Below, in pieces: positions 1 to 6,326 of a DNA stretch of 13,128 bases. Source of the DNA: Terrimesophilobacter sp036565765 (GTDB taxonomy: Bacteria > Actinomycetota > Actinomycetes > Actinomycetales > Microbacteriaceae); assembly GCF_036565765.1 (NCBI RefSeq), contig NZ_DATCXP010000025.1; one strand, 5' to 3'. The notes under the pieces were generated by a model that worked only from the letters and a program-made list of their open reading frames with translations, was not told the DNA's origin and did not search any database. How positions within the stretch are numbered: position 1 is the first letter of the stretch; each line of letters opens with the position of its first letter. The translations under genes and the position numbers were made by a program.

Positions 1-438
1 GAGCCGCTCACCGGACTCCTCGCCAGGGAGCTGGGAGTGACCCAGCCGACCGTCAGCGACTCTCTCCTCGCCCTGGAGCGGAAGGGCCATGTCATCCGGC
101 ACCGCTCGGGCACCGATCAGCGCCGGACGAACGTTGCTCTCACCGATGCCGCCCGAGAGCTGATCGACGAGGTGCGGGAGGCCGACAAGGTACTGCGGGC
201 CAGTGTCGCATCGCTCGCGGGCTCAGACCAGGACGCGGTCCTCGAGATCCTTCTCTCCCTCATCGGCAACCTCCTCGATGCGGGGATCGTCCAGGTGGCC
301 CGCACCTGCCTGACCTGCCGCTTCTACGACGACCGCAACGGGCGGGAGGCCCGCTGCGCCCTGCTGGAGATCCCGCTCCCTCCTGCCGCGCTGCGCGTGA
401 ACTGCCCGGAGCACGAGCCGCTGCCAGTCGGCGCCTGA
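1..438 (+). CDS. MarR-family winged-helix regulator with C-terminal cysteine cluster (5' truncated)
   Basis: The reading frame is open from base 1, so the N-terminus lies outside the window; a GTG at position 37 is internal to the helix-turn-helix and is not a believable start. The visible part begins in the DNA-binding domain: a recognition helix reading TQPTVSDSLLALERKG, then a wing (HRSGTDQRRTNVALTD) typical of MarR proteins, then C-terminal helices for dimerisation. After these the protein ends in a cysteine motif, C-x2-C-x12-C-x15-C followed by PEHE. MarR proteins bind operators as dimers and usually repress transport, resistance or redox genes. The cysteine tail resembles one I recall from a MarR subgroup and could bind metal or sense redox state, but that is inference. 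No target operator can be assigned, because the upstream side is missing. No terminator is evident after the stop. Confidence 0.85.
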   Translation, partial: EPLTGLLARELGVTQPTVSDSLLALERKGHVIRHRSGTDQRRTNVALTDAARELIDEVREADKVLRASVASLAGSDQDAVLEILLSLIGNLLDAGIVQVARTCLTCRFYDDRNGREARCALLEIPLPPAALRVNCPEHEPLPVGA

Positions 439-625
439 CCGGACTCCCCCACGAGCGCCGTTTTCCGACGAGCCCGACACGGGGTGGTCGTTCCGCCTCG
501 GCGGTCGCGAGGCGGTCGCCCAGGAGATGGTGGCACCGACCATCGACGTGGATCCGTCGCCGGCCACCTCGAGGCACTCGGTGAAGCGACTCAGGTGAAA
601 CCCGTGTCGCGACTCGTCATGTGGG
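439..625. other. Intergenic region with no supported gene
   Basis: About 190 bases lie between the MarR stop and the tRNA 3' end. One frame stays open to a stop at about 598 and has coding-like composition, but it lacks a plausible start codon with a ribosome binding site. I see no convincing terminator for either flanking gene. A short palindrome, GTCGCGAC, lies around 606-613 downstream of the tRNA. Confidence 0.5.
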
Positions 626-698
626 TGGAGCTAAGGAGATTCGAACTCCTGACCTCTTCGATGCGAACGAAGCGCGCTACCAACTGCGCCATAGCCCC
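626..698 (-). tRNA. tRNA-Ala (anticodon CGC)
   Basis: The minus strand folds into a complete cloverleaf of 73 nucleotides. The acceptor stem pairs GGGGCTA with TAGCTCC (one G-U pair). The D arm is GCGC-AGTTGGTA-GCGC. The anticodon arm is CTTCG-TTCGCAT-CGAAG with anticodon CGC, which reads the alanine codon GCG. The variable loop has five bases and the T arm is AGGAG-TTCGAAT-CTCCT. The discriminator base is A and is followed by CCC, so the CCA end is not encoded and must be added by the nucleotidyltransferase. GCG is a frequent alanine codon in this high-GC genome. Confidence 0.97.
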
Positions 699-713
699 GG
701 ATACTGCGTAGCT

Positions 714-719
714 ACGCTA
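714..719 (-). promoter_or_regulatory. Possible -10 element of the tRNA-Ala promoter
   Basis: On the minus strand TAGCGT, a TANNNT match, lies 15 bases upstream of the mature tRNA 5' end, which would leave a short leader for RNase P. It overlaps a 12-bp palindrome, GCGTAGCTACGC (706-717). No clear -35 box is visible, so this is tentative. Confidence 0.3.
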
Positions 720-741
720 TCACCTCGGAGCCGGGTTTCGA

Positions 742-799
742 CCCTTCGAGGGCCTCAGGGGAGCCCAAGCTCGACCCGAGAAAAGGGGGACTCGACCCG
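742..799. repeat. REP-like motif and a short direct repeat
   Basis: CCCTTCGAGGGCCTCAGGG at 742-760 differs at three positions from the sequence CCCTTCGACAGGCTCAGGG, which I remember as a common dispersed repeat in Micrococcales genomes. Just beyond it CTCGACCCGA occurs twice, at about 771-780 and 790-799. These lie downstream of the membrane-protein gene on the minus strand and could help end its transcript, but no T-tract is present. Confidence 0.3.
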
Positions 800-816
800 A
801 TACATACAAGCTGGAA

Positions 817-1767
817 TCAGCCGGCGGCGCGGCGACGGCTGAGGATGGCGTCCAGGTCGGTCTTGACCACATCCGTCTGATCGACGACGCCCATGCTCGC
901 GAAGCGGCTCGTGGCGGCCGGGCGGGAGATCCGTGTGACCTCCGGCGAGGACTGAGCTTCGCGCAAGGCGCGTTCGGCGGCGAGCGCCGCGGCGCGAAGG
1001 GAAGCGACGGGGTCGAGCACTCCGGTGAGCTCCCTTCGAGACGGTCGCTTCGCGACCTCCTCAGGGAGCGTTGCGGAGACGGGCCGGGAGAGATACAGCG
1101 GCTTCGGCAGCGGGACCGGAGTCCAGCCGGACTGTCGCTGCGGCTGGTCGAGCTCCACGCGATCGTGCAGCTGCGATGCGACGGGAACCGCCCGAACCGC
1201 CCGCGCGAGCTCCATACGAGCCTTGGCCACCGCGGCCATCTGGCCGAGCAGGACGACAGCGCCGAGCGCGACGGCGGCGGCCGCGGCGAGCAGTGCCCAG
1301 GCACCGGTCACCAGAAGGACGTTCACTCCGATCCCTGCCGCAACGACCGAGGCCAGCAGAACGAAGGATGCGAACGCGCGGGAGCGACGTAGGCGGCGGG
1401 AGGCCAGGACTGTGTGCCCGTCAAGACCGGCGCTGCGCGGCGCGTTATCAGCTGTGCCGACAGAGGAGCGCGACAGCGCGCGGGCGGAAGCCGCCGCCTG
1501 CGCACGCTCGATCGCGGCGCTGAGCTGCTGTTCCTTCCGCAGTGCCTTCTCCTGCATCGCGGCGCTGCGTGCGGTGGCCTCGACGCGCACGACGGCAGGC
1601 AGTTCCGCGCTCTCCGCCATGATGCGCACGGTCCGCTGGAGCCGTACGGCGTTGCGCTCCGTTGCGAGATACTCGCGACGCCGTAGCCAGGTCGGCACAA
1701 GGTAGACGAACCACAGCACCGCGGCGAGCGCGATGACAACGCTCGATCCGATCCCGTCGATACCCAT
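817..1767 (-). CDS. Conserved actinobacterial membrane protein (Rv0996-like position)
   Basis: A 316-residue protein of unknown function. It has an N-terminal membrane helix (about residues 8-25, ending in a basic WLRRRE stop-transfer), a charged alanine-rich segment that could form a coiled coil (about 35-100), and a second pair of helices (about 131-152 and 155-178). A soluble tail contains a proline-rich stretch near 215-230 and ends in a conserved-looking VVKTDLDAILSRRRAAG. The frame is open further upstream, but I chose the ATG at 1767 because MGIDGIGSSVVIALAAV begins the first helix and the upstream residues are low quality. No Shine-Dalgarno precedes this ATG; TACCGT lies seven bases before it, which suggests a leaderless transcript. 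It follows galU and a rimJ-type gene, the place occupied by the transmembrane gene Rv0996 in M. tuberculosis. A role at the cell envelope is only a guess. Confidence 0.85.
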   Translation of the reverse strand: MGIDGIGSSVVIALAAVLWFVYLVPTWLRRREYLATERNAVRLQRTVRIMAESAELPAVVRVEATARSAAMQEKALRKEQQLSAAIERAQAAASARALSRSSVGTADNAPRSAGLDGHTVLASRRLRRSRAFASFVLLASVVAAGIGVNVLLVTGAWALLAAAAAVALGAVVLLGQMAAVAKARMELARAVRAVPVASQLHDRVELDQPQRQSGWTPVPLPKPLYLSRPVSATLPEEVAKRPSRRELTGVLDPVASLRAAALAAERALREAQSSPEVTRISRPAATSRFASMGVVDQTDVVKTDLDAILSRRRAAG

Positions 1768-1774
1768 GGCGTTA

Positions 1775-1780
1775 ACGGTA
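1775..1780 (-). promoter_or_regulatory. Candidate -10 hexamer for leaderless transcription of the membrane-protein gene
   Basis: TACCGT on the minus strand fits the actinobacterial TANNNT consensus and ends seven bases before the ATG at 1767, so transcription would begin at or next to the start codon. There is no ribosome binding site here, consistent with that reading. Confidence 0.35.
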
Positions 1781-1819
1781 GGGCTGACCCGCGGGAACGC
1801 GCCATCGGCGCGCCGCAGC

Positions 1820-2464
1820 TCAGACCGGCAACTGCCTCGACTGGGCAGCGGCGCGGTCGGATGCCGGCACGACGCCGACTCCGTCAGGAACCTTGTGGTC
1901 GAGCCACCGCCGCAGCACACCGGTCGGGAGCTCGTCGGTCACGAGCGCGAAACAGAAGTGGTCGCGCCAGTCCCCGTTGATGTGGATGTACCGTCGGCGC
2001 AGCCCCTCGTAGCGGAACCCGAGCTTCTCGACAACCCGCAGGCTTGGCTCGTTCTCCGGGCGGATGCAGATCTCCATCCGGTGCAGCCCGAGCTGGAAGA
2101 AGCAGTAGTCGGTCGCGAGCGCGACAGCGGTCGGCGTGACCGACTTCCCCGCGAAACGCTCCGCGACCCAGTACCCGATCGTCGCCGATGAGACGCTCCC
2201 CCAGGCGATCGACGACACGTTGAGCTGTCCGGCGATCTCCCCGTCGTACTCGACGACGAAGGGCAGGCCGAGACCGGCCCGCGCATTCGCCAGCAGGCTC
2301 CGGATGCTCGATCGCACATCGAAGCTCATCGCGCCGTGCGGATTGGTCGCCTCCCACTTCCGCAGCCATCCCCGGTTGTCGAGCAACTCACGCTCGAGAC
2401 GGCGCGCATCGCGCAGCCGGACCGGACGGATCGTCACCGGTCCCTCACTGAGCGTTGGGATCAT
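1820..2464 (-). CDS. rimJ: GNAT-family N-acetyltransferase, RimJ/RimL type
   Basis: A 214-residue acetyltransferase expected to move acetyl from acetyl-CoA to a protein N-terminus or another amine. The RimJ-type N-terminus reads GPVTIRPVRLRDARRLERE. The acetyl-CoA loop lies near residues 97-110 (IGYWVAERFAGKSV, an R-x-x-G-x-S version of the usual Q/R-x-x-G-x-G/A). The C-terminal signature NEPSLRVVEKLGFRYEG is at 138-154. The ATG lies five bases after the galU stop, so the two genes are almost certainly cotranscribed. M. tuberculosis carries rimJ (Rv0995) in the same galU neighbourhood. The substrate cannot be told from sequence, because RimJ relatives include ribosomal-protein and antibiotic acetyltransferases. 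A 52-base gap separates it from the downstream membrane protein. Confidence 0.9.
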   Translation of the reverse strand: MIPTLSEGPVTIRPVRLRDARRLERELLDNRGWLRKWEATNPHGAMSFDVRSSIRSLLANARAGLGLPFVVEYDGEIAGQLNVSSIAWGSVSSATIGYWVAERFAGKSVTPTAVALATDYCFFQLGLHRMEICIRPENEPSLRVVEKLGFRYEGLRRRYIHINGDWRDHFCFALVTDELPTGVLRRWLDHKVPDGVGVVPASDRAAAQSRQLPV

Positions 2465-2469
2465 CGAGC

Positions 2470-3363
2470 TCAGTCCAGTTCCGCCGCGAACTGCTGGAGC
2501 CAGGGGCGCAATTCCGGCCCGAGATCCTCGCGGTCGACCGCGAGCTGAACGATCGCCTTGATGTAGTCGAGCCGGTCGCCGGTGTCGTAGCGCCGGCCCC
2601 GGAACACAACGCCGTACACGCCGCCGGCGATCGCCGGGTCGGCGGCGAGAACCTGGAGCGCATCTGTCAGCTGGATCTCGCCGCCCTTACCGGGCTCCGT
2701 CTCCTCGAGGACATCGAACACCTCCGGCCGCAGAACATAACGGCCGATGATGGCGAGGTTGGAAAGCTGGGTGCCGGCCGCGGGTTTCTCGATCAGTCCG
2801 GTGACGCGAACGATGTCGTCGTCGTCGGTCGCCTCGACCGTCGCGATGCCGTAGAGGTGAGCCTGCTCCGGTTCGACCTCGAGGAGGGCGATCACCGAGG
2901 CGCTCTTCTCGGCCTGAACCTCGAGCATCCGGGAGAGTAGGACGTCCCGCGAGTCGATGAGGTCGTCGCCGAGCAATACGGCGAACGGCTGCCTGCCGAC
3001 ATGCATTCGCGCGCGCAGCACCGCATGCCCCAGCCCGAGCGGATCGCCCTGCCGCACGTAGTGCACCTCGGCCAGCTCGGTCGAGTAGTTCACCTTCTGC
3101 AGGCGCACGGTGTCGCCCTTGCGTTCGAGGGCGGCCTCGAGCTCTCCGACCCGGTCGAAGTGATTCTCCAGGGCCGCCTTGTTGCGGCCGGTGACCATGA
3201 GCACATCGGTGAGGCCCGCCGCGACCGCCTCCTCGACCACGTACTGGATGGCCGGCTTGTCGACGACGGGAAGCATTTCCTTCGGCATCGCCTTCGTCGC
3301 AGGCAGGAACCGGGTGCCGAGCCCCGCCGCGGGGATGACCGCCTTGGTGATCTGAAACGCCAT
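2470..3363 (-). CDS. galU: UTP-glucose-1-phosphate uridylyltransferase
   Basis: A 297-residue enzyme of normal length for bacterial GalU. It makes UDP-glucose from UTP and glucose-1-phosphate in the cytoplasm, feeding cell-wall glycan, glycolipid and trehalose or exopolysaccharide synthesis. The nucleotide-binding signature PAAGLGTRFLPATKAMPKEM occupies residues 11-30. Other family blocks are RQGDPLGLGHAV (104-115), LLGDD (130-134), LIEKP (190-194), GGEIQLTDAL (227-236) and the YDTGDRLDYIKA segment (259-270). The ATG at 3363 is the only start compatible with the MAFQITKAVIPAAG N-terminus. It has no Shine-Dalgarno; TAACCT lies six bases upstream, which suggests leaderless transcription. It heads a minus-strand cluster with rimJ and a membrane protein. 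Confidence 0.97.
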   Translation of the reverse strand: MAFQITKAVIPAAGLGTRFLPATKAMPKEMLPVVDKPAIQYVVEEAVAAGLTDVLMVTGRNKAALENHFDRVGELEAALERKGDTVRLQKVNYSTELAEVHYVRQGDPLGLGHAVLRARMHVGRQPFAVLLGDDLIDSRDVLLSRMLEVQAEKSASVIALLEVEPEQAHLYGIATVEATDDDDIVRVTGLIEKPAAGTQLSNLAIIGRYVLRPEVFDVLEETEPGKGGEIQLTDALQVLAADPAIAGGVYGVVFRGRRYDTGDRLDYIKAIVQLAVDREDLGPELRPWLQQFAAELD

Positions 3364-3369
3364 GGGGCA

Positions 3370-3375
3370 AGGTTA
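3370..3375 (-). promoter_or_regulatory. Candidate galU -10 element (leaderless)
   Basis: On the minus strand TAACCT matches TANNNT and lies six bases before the galU ATG. The intervening TGCCCC contains no ribosome binding site. No good -35 hexamer is visible. Confidence 0.4.
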
Positions 3376-3390
3376 CCCGCCTGCTCGCCG

Positions 3391-3396
3391 TAAACT
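3391..3396 (+). promoter_or_regulatory. Candidate -10 element of the cyclo-ligase operon (leaderless)
   Basis: TAAACT matches TANNNT and lies six bases before the ATG at 3403 with no Shine-Dalgarno between. It would drive the plus-strand cluster that starts with the 5-formyl-THF cyclo-ligase. It lies 39 bases or less from the divergent galU start. Confidence 0.45.
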
Positions 3397-3402
3397 AGCT
3401 GC

Positions 3403-3993
3403 ATGAACGGTGACGAGAGCCACCAGAAGCGGGCCCTGCGCGCTGAGCTTCGCGGGCGCAGACGCACACTGACCTCGTCAGAGCGCGCGAGCGCCACCGA
3501 ACGGCTCACCCAGAATCTCATCGACCTCGCGAACGACCTCGACGCCCGCTACCTGTCCGCCTACCTCCCCGCGCAGGACGAGCCGAACATCCGGCCGTTC
3601 CTCGACTGGGCGGACACCCAGGAGATCCGGGTGCTCATGCCGGTCAGCCGCGACGACGGACTGCTCGACTGGGTCGTCTCGAACGGCAAGGAGACGGAAG
3701 GCGTCGGCGGGATGCCGGAGCCGGTCGGTGAGCTGCTCGGCCCGATCGCGATCAACGACGTCGACCTCATCATCGTTCCCGCCGCCGCCGTCGACAAGAC
3801 CGGGATGCGCCTAGGGTGGGGAAGAGGCTACTTCGACCGCACGCTCGGATCGATGGAGAAATGCCCACCGGTTTACGCTGTGATCTTCGACAACGAACTC
3901 GTGGGCTCGGTTCCGACGGAACTCCACGACAAGCGCGTGAACGGAGTGGTCACCCCGAGTGGCATTACGAGCTTCCCGGGAAAACCAGCCTAA
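3403..3993 (+). CDS. fau: 5-formyltetrahydrofolate cyclo-ligase
   Basis: A 196-residue enzyme, close to the usual family length. It converts 5-formyltetrahydrofolate to 5,10-methenyltetrahydrofolate with ATP, returning a storage or by-product folate to one-carbon metabolism. The N-terminus (HQKRALRAELRGRRR) carries the basic KxxLR pattern of the family. SAYLPAQDEPNIRP (52-65) belongs to the substrate region. The strong family signature is VPAAAVDKTGMRLGWGRGYFDR (125-146), and the C-terminal HDKRVNGVVTP (175-185) is also typical. It is divergent from galU and followed by the zinc-ribbon gene, whose GTG is eight bases past this stop. In M. tuberculosis the same enzyme (Rv0992c) sits next to galU, also divergently. 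Confidence 0.96.
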   Translation: MNGDESHQKRALRAELRGRRRTLTSSERASATERLTQNLIDLANDLDARYLSAYLPAQDEPNIRPFLDWADTQEIRVLMPVSRDDGLLDWVVSNGKETEGVGGMPEPVGELLGPIAINDVDLIIVPAAAVDKTGMRLGWGRGYFDRTLGSMEKCPPVYAVIFDNELVGSVPTELHDKRVNGVVTPSGITSFPGKPA

Positions 3994-4001
3994 GGAACTC
4001 A

Positions 4002-4358
4002 GTGCCAACCTATTCATACCGGTGTACAGAATGCGATCAGGCGTTCGACATCCAGCAGGCGTTCACGGATGACACACTCACGGTGTGCCCGAGCTGCGGC
4101 GGCGTGCTGCGCAAGGTCTTCAGCCCAATCGGGGTGTCGTTCACCGGATCCGGCTTCTACCGCAACGACTCCCGAGCCAAGCCTGCGTCGGACAAGGGCG
4201 GAGCCGAGAAGACCGGCTCCGAGAAATCAAGCACAGAGAAGTCAGGCGCAGAGAAGTCCGCAGACAAGCCCGCCAAGAAGGAGAAGGCGGCAACGATCTC
4301 GACCCCCGGCACCAGCGGTGGCACAGGGAAGGCTGCGACCAGCAGCGCAGCCTCATAA
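4002..4358 (+). CDS. FmdB-type zinc-ribbon protein, similar to redox-regulated chaperone Ruc (Rv0991c)
   Basis: A 118-residue protein in two parts. Residues 1-57 form a zinc ribbon with four cysteines (C8, C11, C29, C32), starting MPTYSYRCTECDQAFD and ending GSGFYRNDS. Residues 58-118 are a low-complexity tail rich in Ser, Glu, Lys and Ala, with imprecise repeats such as TEKSGAEKS, and should be disordered. The start is GTG at 4002, with AAGGAA overlapping the preceding stop codon as ribosome binding site. I recall the M. tuberculosis protein in this position, Rv0991c, being described as Ruc, an oxidation-activated chaperone with cysteine-bound zinc and a disordered tail. The same role here is inferred from similarity and gene order. 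Most databases would label it an FmdB family zinc ribbon protein. Confidence 0.9.
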   Translation: MPTYSYRCTECDQAFDIQQAFTDDTLTVCPSCGGVLRKVFSPIGVSFTGSGFYRNDSRAKPASDKGGAEKTGSEKSSTEKSGAEKSADKPAKKEKAATISTPGTSGGTGKAATSSAAS

Positions 4359-4382
4359 CCCTCATAGGGAGAGGAACCAGCC

Positions 4383-4820
4383 TTGTTCAAGGGATTCAAA
4401 GAGTTCGTCATGCGCGGCAACGTCATCGACCTCGCGGTCGCGGTCGTCATCGGTACTGCGTTCACAGCCATCGTCGGTGTTCTCGTCGACGGTGTGATCA
4501 ATCCGGCCCTCGGTGCACTGTTCAACACCGAGAATCTCAGCAAGTCGCTCATCGTCACGATTCCCACGCTGTCGGGCGGGACGGCGAAGATCCTGTTCGG
4601 CGCGCTCATCGGCGCGGCGATCCAGTTCCTGCTCGTTGCGGCAGCGGTCTACTTCGCGCTCGTGATGCCGATCAACCGGCTCAAGGAGCGCGCAGAGGCC
4701 AAACGCAAGGCCGGAGCTTCAGACGAGGAAGTTCCCCCGGACGAACTCCAGCTGCTCACCGAGATCCGCGATCTGCTGGCGAAGCCGGTGGCGGAGGGGA
4801 AGCACACTCCTGCGGAGTGA
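4383..4820 (+). CDS. mscL: Large-conductance mechanosensitive channel
   Basis: A 145-residue inner-membrane channel subunit that in other bacteria forms pentamers opening under high membrane tension, releasing solutes during hypo-osmotic shock. The N-terminal amphipathic helix and first membrane helix read MFKGFKEFVMRGNVIDLAVAVVIG with the conserved RGNVIDLAVAVVIG block. A periplasmic loop follows (about 45-70), then the second membrane helix (about 72-96) ending VMPINRLKERAE, and a cytoplasmic C-terminal helix (ELQLLTEIRDLLAK). The start is TTG, supported by a strong GGGAGAGGA ribosome binding site eight bases upstream (4367-4375). It lies 24 bases after the zinc-ribbon gene, and its stop overlaps the next start, so it is probably part of one operon. 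Confidence 0.97.
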   Translation: MFKGFKEFVMRGNVIDLAVAVVIGTAFTAIVGVLVDGVINPALGALFNTENLSKSLIVTIPTLSGGTAKILFGALIGAAIQFLLVAAAVYFALVMPINRLKERAEAKRKAGASDEEVPPDELQLLTEIRDLLAKPVAEGKHTPAE

Positions 4821-5467
4821 TCCCCGGCGTTGAGCTGTGCAGTCCGTTCGTCGAGCTCCTTCCGATTTCCGGTGCGTCCATTTCGGTGTTCGACGAGGCG
4901 GGCAATCAATCCACGATCTGTGCGAGTGACGCGGTGGCAGCGCGCATCGAGGAGCTGCAGTTCTCGCTTGGCGAGGGGCCCCACTGGGAGACCCTGCGGA
5001 CCGGAGCGCCAACCCTGGTACCTGATCTCATGGATTCGGAGCATCGCGAGTGGCCGATCTTCAGCGCTGCCATGATCGACCTCGAGGTCGGTGCTCTCTT
5101 CACATTCCCGCTGTCCATGGGGGCGGTCATTGTCGGGGTCGTCGATCTCTACCGGGTGACCCCGGGACGGCTTACCCCTGGTGCCGTCTCAACGGCGCTG
5201 TCGCTCGCAGGAACGGTCGCCGGGCCCGCCGCGCGCAGAGCCGTCAGTTCCGCGAAAGACGAAGTCCCGCCTGCCGCCATCACGGCGCCGGAGATGAGGC
5301 GAGTGGTCCACCAGGCGACAGGGATTCTCCTGGTACAGCTCGACACGACCGCGACCGATGCGTTCTTCCGCCTCAAGGCCCACGCTTTTGCTGCCGGCAG
5401 GAGTCTGGAGGACGTTGCCAACGACGTTGTCCTGCGCAGGATCGACTTCAGAGCGATGCCGGATTGA
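4817..5467 (+). CDS. GAF and ANTAR domain protein, overlapping mscL
   Basis: A 216-residue cytoplasmic regulator. Residues about 10-140 form a GAF-like ligand-sensing fold (GASISVFDEAGNQSTICASD; the ETLRTGAPTLVPDL segment). Residues about 158-212 form an ANTAR RNA-binding domain (VVHQATGILLVQL; FFRLKAHAFAAGRSLEDVA). ANTAR proteins act as antiterminators by binding paired stem-loops in nascent mRNA. This one lacks a receiver domain, so sensing would be through GAF. I chose GTG at 4817 because it overlaps the mscL TGA in the sequence GTGA, a classic translational coupling arrangement, with GGAG just ahead. A later GTG would delete part of the GAF domain. Ligand and RNA target are unknown. Confidence 0.85.
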   Translation: MIPGVELCSPFVELLPISGASISVFDEAGNQSTICASDAVAARIEELQFSLGEGPHWETLRTGAPTLVPDLMDSEHREWPIFSAAMIDLEVGALFTFPLSMGAVIVGVVDLYRVTPGRLTPGAVSTALSLAGTVAGPAARRAVSSAKDEVPPAAITAPEMRRVVHQATGILLVQLDTTATDAFFRLKAHAFAAGRSLEDVANDVVLRRIDFRAMPD

Positions 5468-5474
5468 GCGTATT

Positions 5475-5495
5475 GTTTGTCTCATCCACGGAGAG
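5475..5495 (+). promoter_or_regulatory. Weak copy of the shared upstream element (D)
   Basis: GTTT, eleven bases, then GGAGAG. The spacing equals that of the elements upstream of the small genes (GTTR-N11-GGkAGC), but only the GTT, one C and the GG are shared. It lies 18 bases before the second GAF-ANTAR start. It could be chance. Confidence 0.2.
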
Positions 5496-5512
5496 ATGGC
5501 GAGGAGGCTGAC

Positions 5513-6253
5513 ATGGGTGAAACCTCGAGAGAACCTAAGCTTAATGCCGCCTTCGTAAAGCTCGCAGACACGCTGATCGCCGACTACGACATTGTCGATT
5601 TGCTGCACACTCTTCTGGAAGAGTGCATGGGGCTTCTGGACACCCAGGCCGGCGGGTTGATGCTCGCCGACGCATCCGGGACGCTCCAGCTGATCGCGTC
5701 GACGAGCGAGCAGGCGGACTTCGTCGAGATCATGCAGCTGAATGCCGGATCCGGCCCGTGCGTCGAGTGCTTCACCACCGGTGCGAGCGTTGCCGTTGCC
5801 GATATCGACCGGCACGGCGGGAAGTGGCCGGAGTTCCGGACGGCGGCACTCCACATGGGCTACCTCGCCATCCATGCTGTACCGATGAGGCTGCGTGGGA
5901 ACATCCTCGGCACCATGAACCTGTTCAGGACGAGTGTCGGGGAGCTCACACCAAGCGACGCCGCCGTCGCGCAGGCGCTCGCGGATGTCGCGACCATCGG
6001 AATCCTCCAGGAGCGCAGCATCCGTGAAACCAACCTCGTCAGCGAGCAGCTTCAGCGCGCCCTTGACAGCAGGATCCTGATCGAGCAGGCGAAGGGCGTC
6101 CTGTCGGAGACCCGATCCATTGACATGAACGAGGCCTTCAACGCGCTGCGCTCCTACGCCCGCAGCCACAATCTCAGCTTGCGGGCCGTAGCCGGTCATG
6201 TCGTCGACCGAACGCTGGACATTTTCAGCAAAGAGGCCGAACTGTCGCTGTAG
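5513..6253 (+). CDS. GAF and ANTAR domain protein (second copy)
   Basis: A 246-residue protein with a canonical GAF domain (about 23-165: DIVDLLHTLLEECMGLLDTQ, a GPCVECFTTG loop, HAVPMRLRGNILGTMNLF) and an ANTAR domain (about 175-235: LQRALDSRILIEQAKGVL, then NALRSYARSHNLSLRAVA). It is expected to read a small ligand and control transcription termination by RNA binding. The ATG at 5513 has a strong GAGGAGG ribosome binding site five bases upstream; a TTG at 5477 is in frame but lacks one. It lies 45 bases after the first GAF-ANTAR gene but is clearly diverged from it, more GAF-typical and longer at the N-terminus, so a recent duplication is unlikely. It may have its own promoter: TATTGT at 5471-5476 fits TANNNT. 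Confidence 0.92.
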   Translation: MGETSREPKLNAAFVKLADTLIADYDIVDLLHTLLEECMGLLDTQAGGLMLADASGTLQLIASTSEQADFVEIMQLNAGSGPCVECFTTGASVAVADIDRHGGKWPEFRTAALHMGYLAIHAVPMRLRGNILGTMNLFRTSVGELTPSDAAVAQALADVATIGILQERSIRETNLVSEQLQRALDSRILIEQAKGVLSETRSIDMNEAFNALRSYARSHNLSLRAVAGHVVDRTLDIFSKEAELSL

Positions 6254-6277
6254 CAGTAGTGTAAGCAACACGTAGTC

Positions 6278-6298
6278 GTTACCCCAGTCCCTGGTAGC
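6278..6298 (+). promoter_or_regulatory. Shared upstream element, copy A
   Basis: GTTA then CCCCAGTCCCTGGTAGC. The last 17 bases are repeated exactly at 6697-6713, also upstream of a small gene. The core can fold as CCAG-TCC-CTGG. It ends 28 bases before the ATG of the 105-aa gene, leaving room for a transcription start and ribosome binding site, so a promoter or operator is likely, but a leader RNA element is also possible. Confidence 0.55.
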
Positions 6299-6326
6299 AC
6301 CGGTTCTTCCGATGCAAGGGGATGTC

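Noticed and set aside
461..598. Small plus-strand gene between MarR and the tRNA
   Set aside because: The frame is open and coding-like but has no start codon with a ribosome binding site, and it continues out of phase into the MarR gene.
1768..1920. N-terminal extension of the membrane protein to 367 residues
   Set aside because: The added residues overlap the end of the acetyltransferase gene and are low quality. The ATG at 1767 starts directly before the first membrane helix.
4085..4816. Long upstream extension of the first GAF-ANTAR frame
   Set aside because: The frame crosses the zinc-ribbon and mscL genes in another phase, and the extension is arginine-rich shadow sequence. The GTG at 4817 gives the proper domain boundaries.
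6278..6298. Standard SigB/SigF promoter
   Set aside because: The GTT and GG(T/G)A(G)C parts are separated by 11 bases, several fewer than the usual spacer, and the -10 match lacks the GGGTA core.
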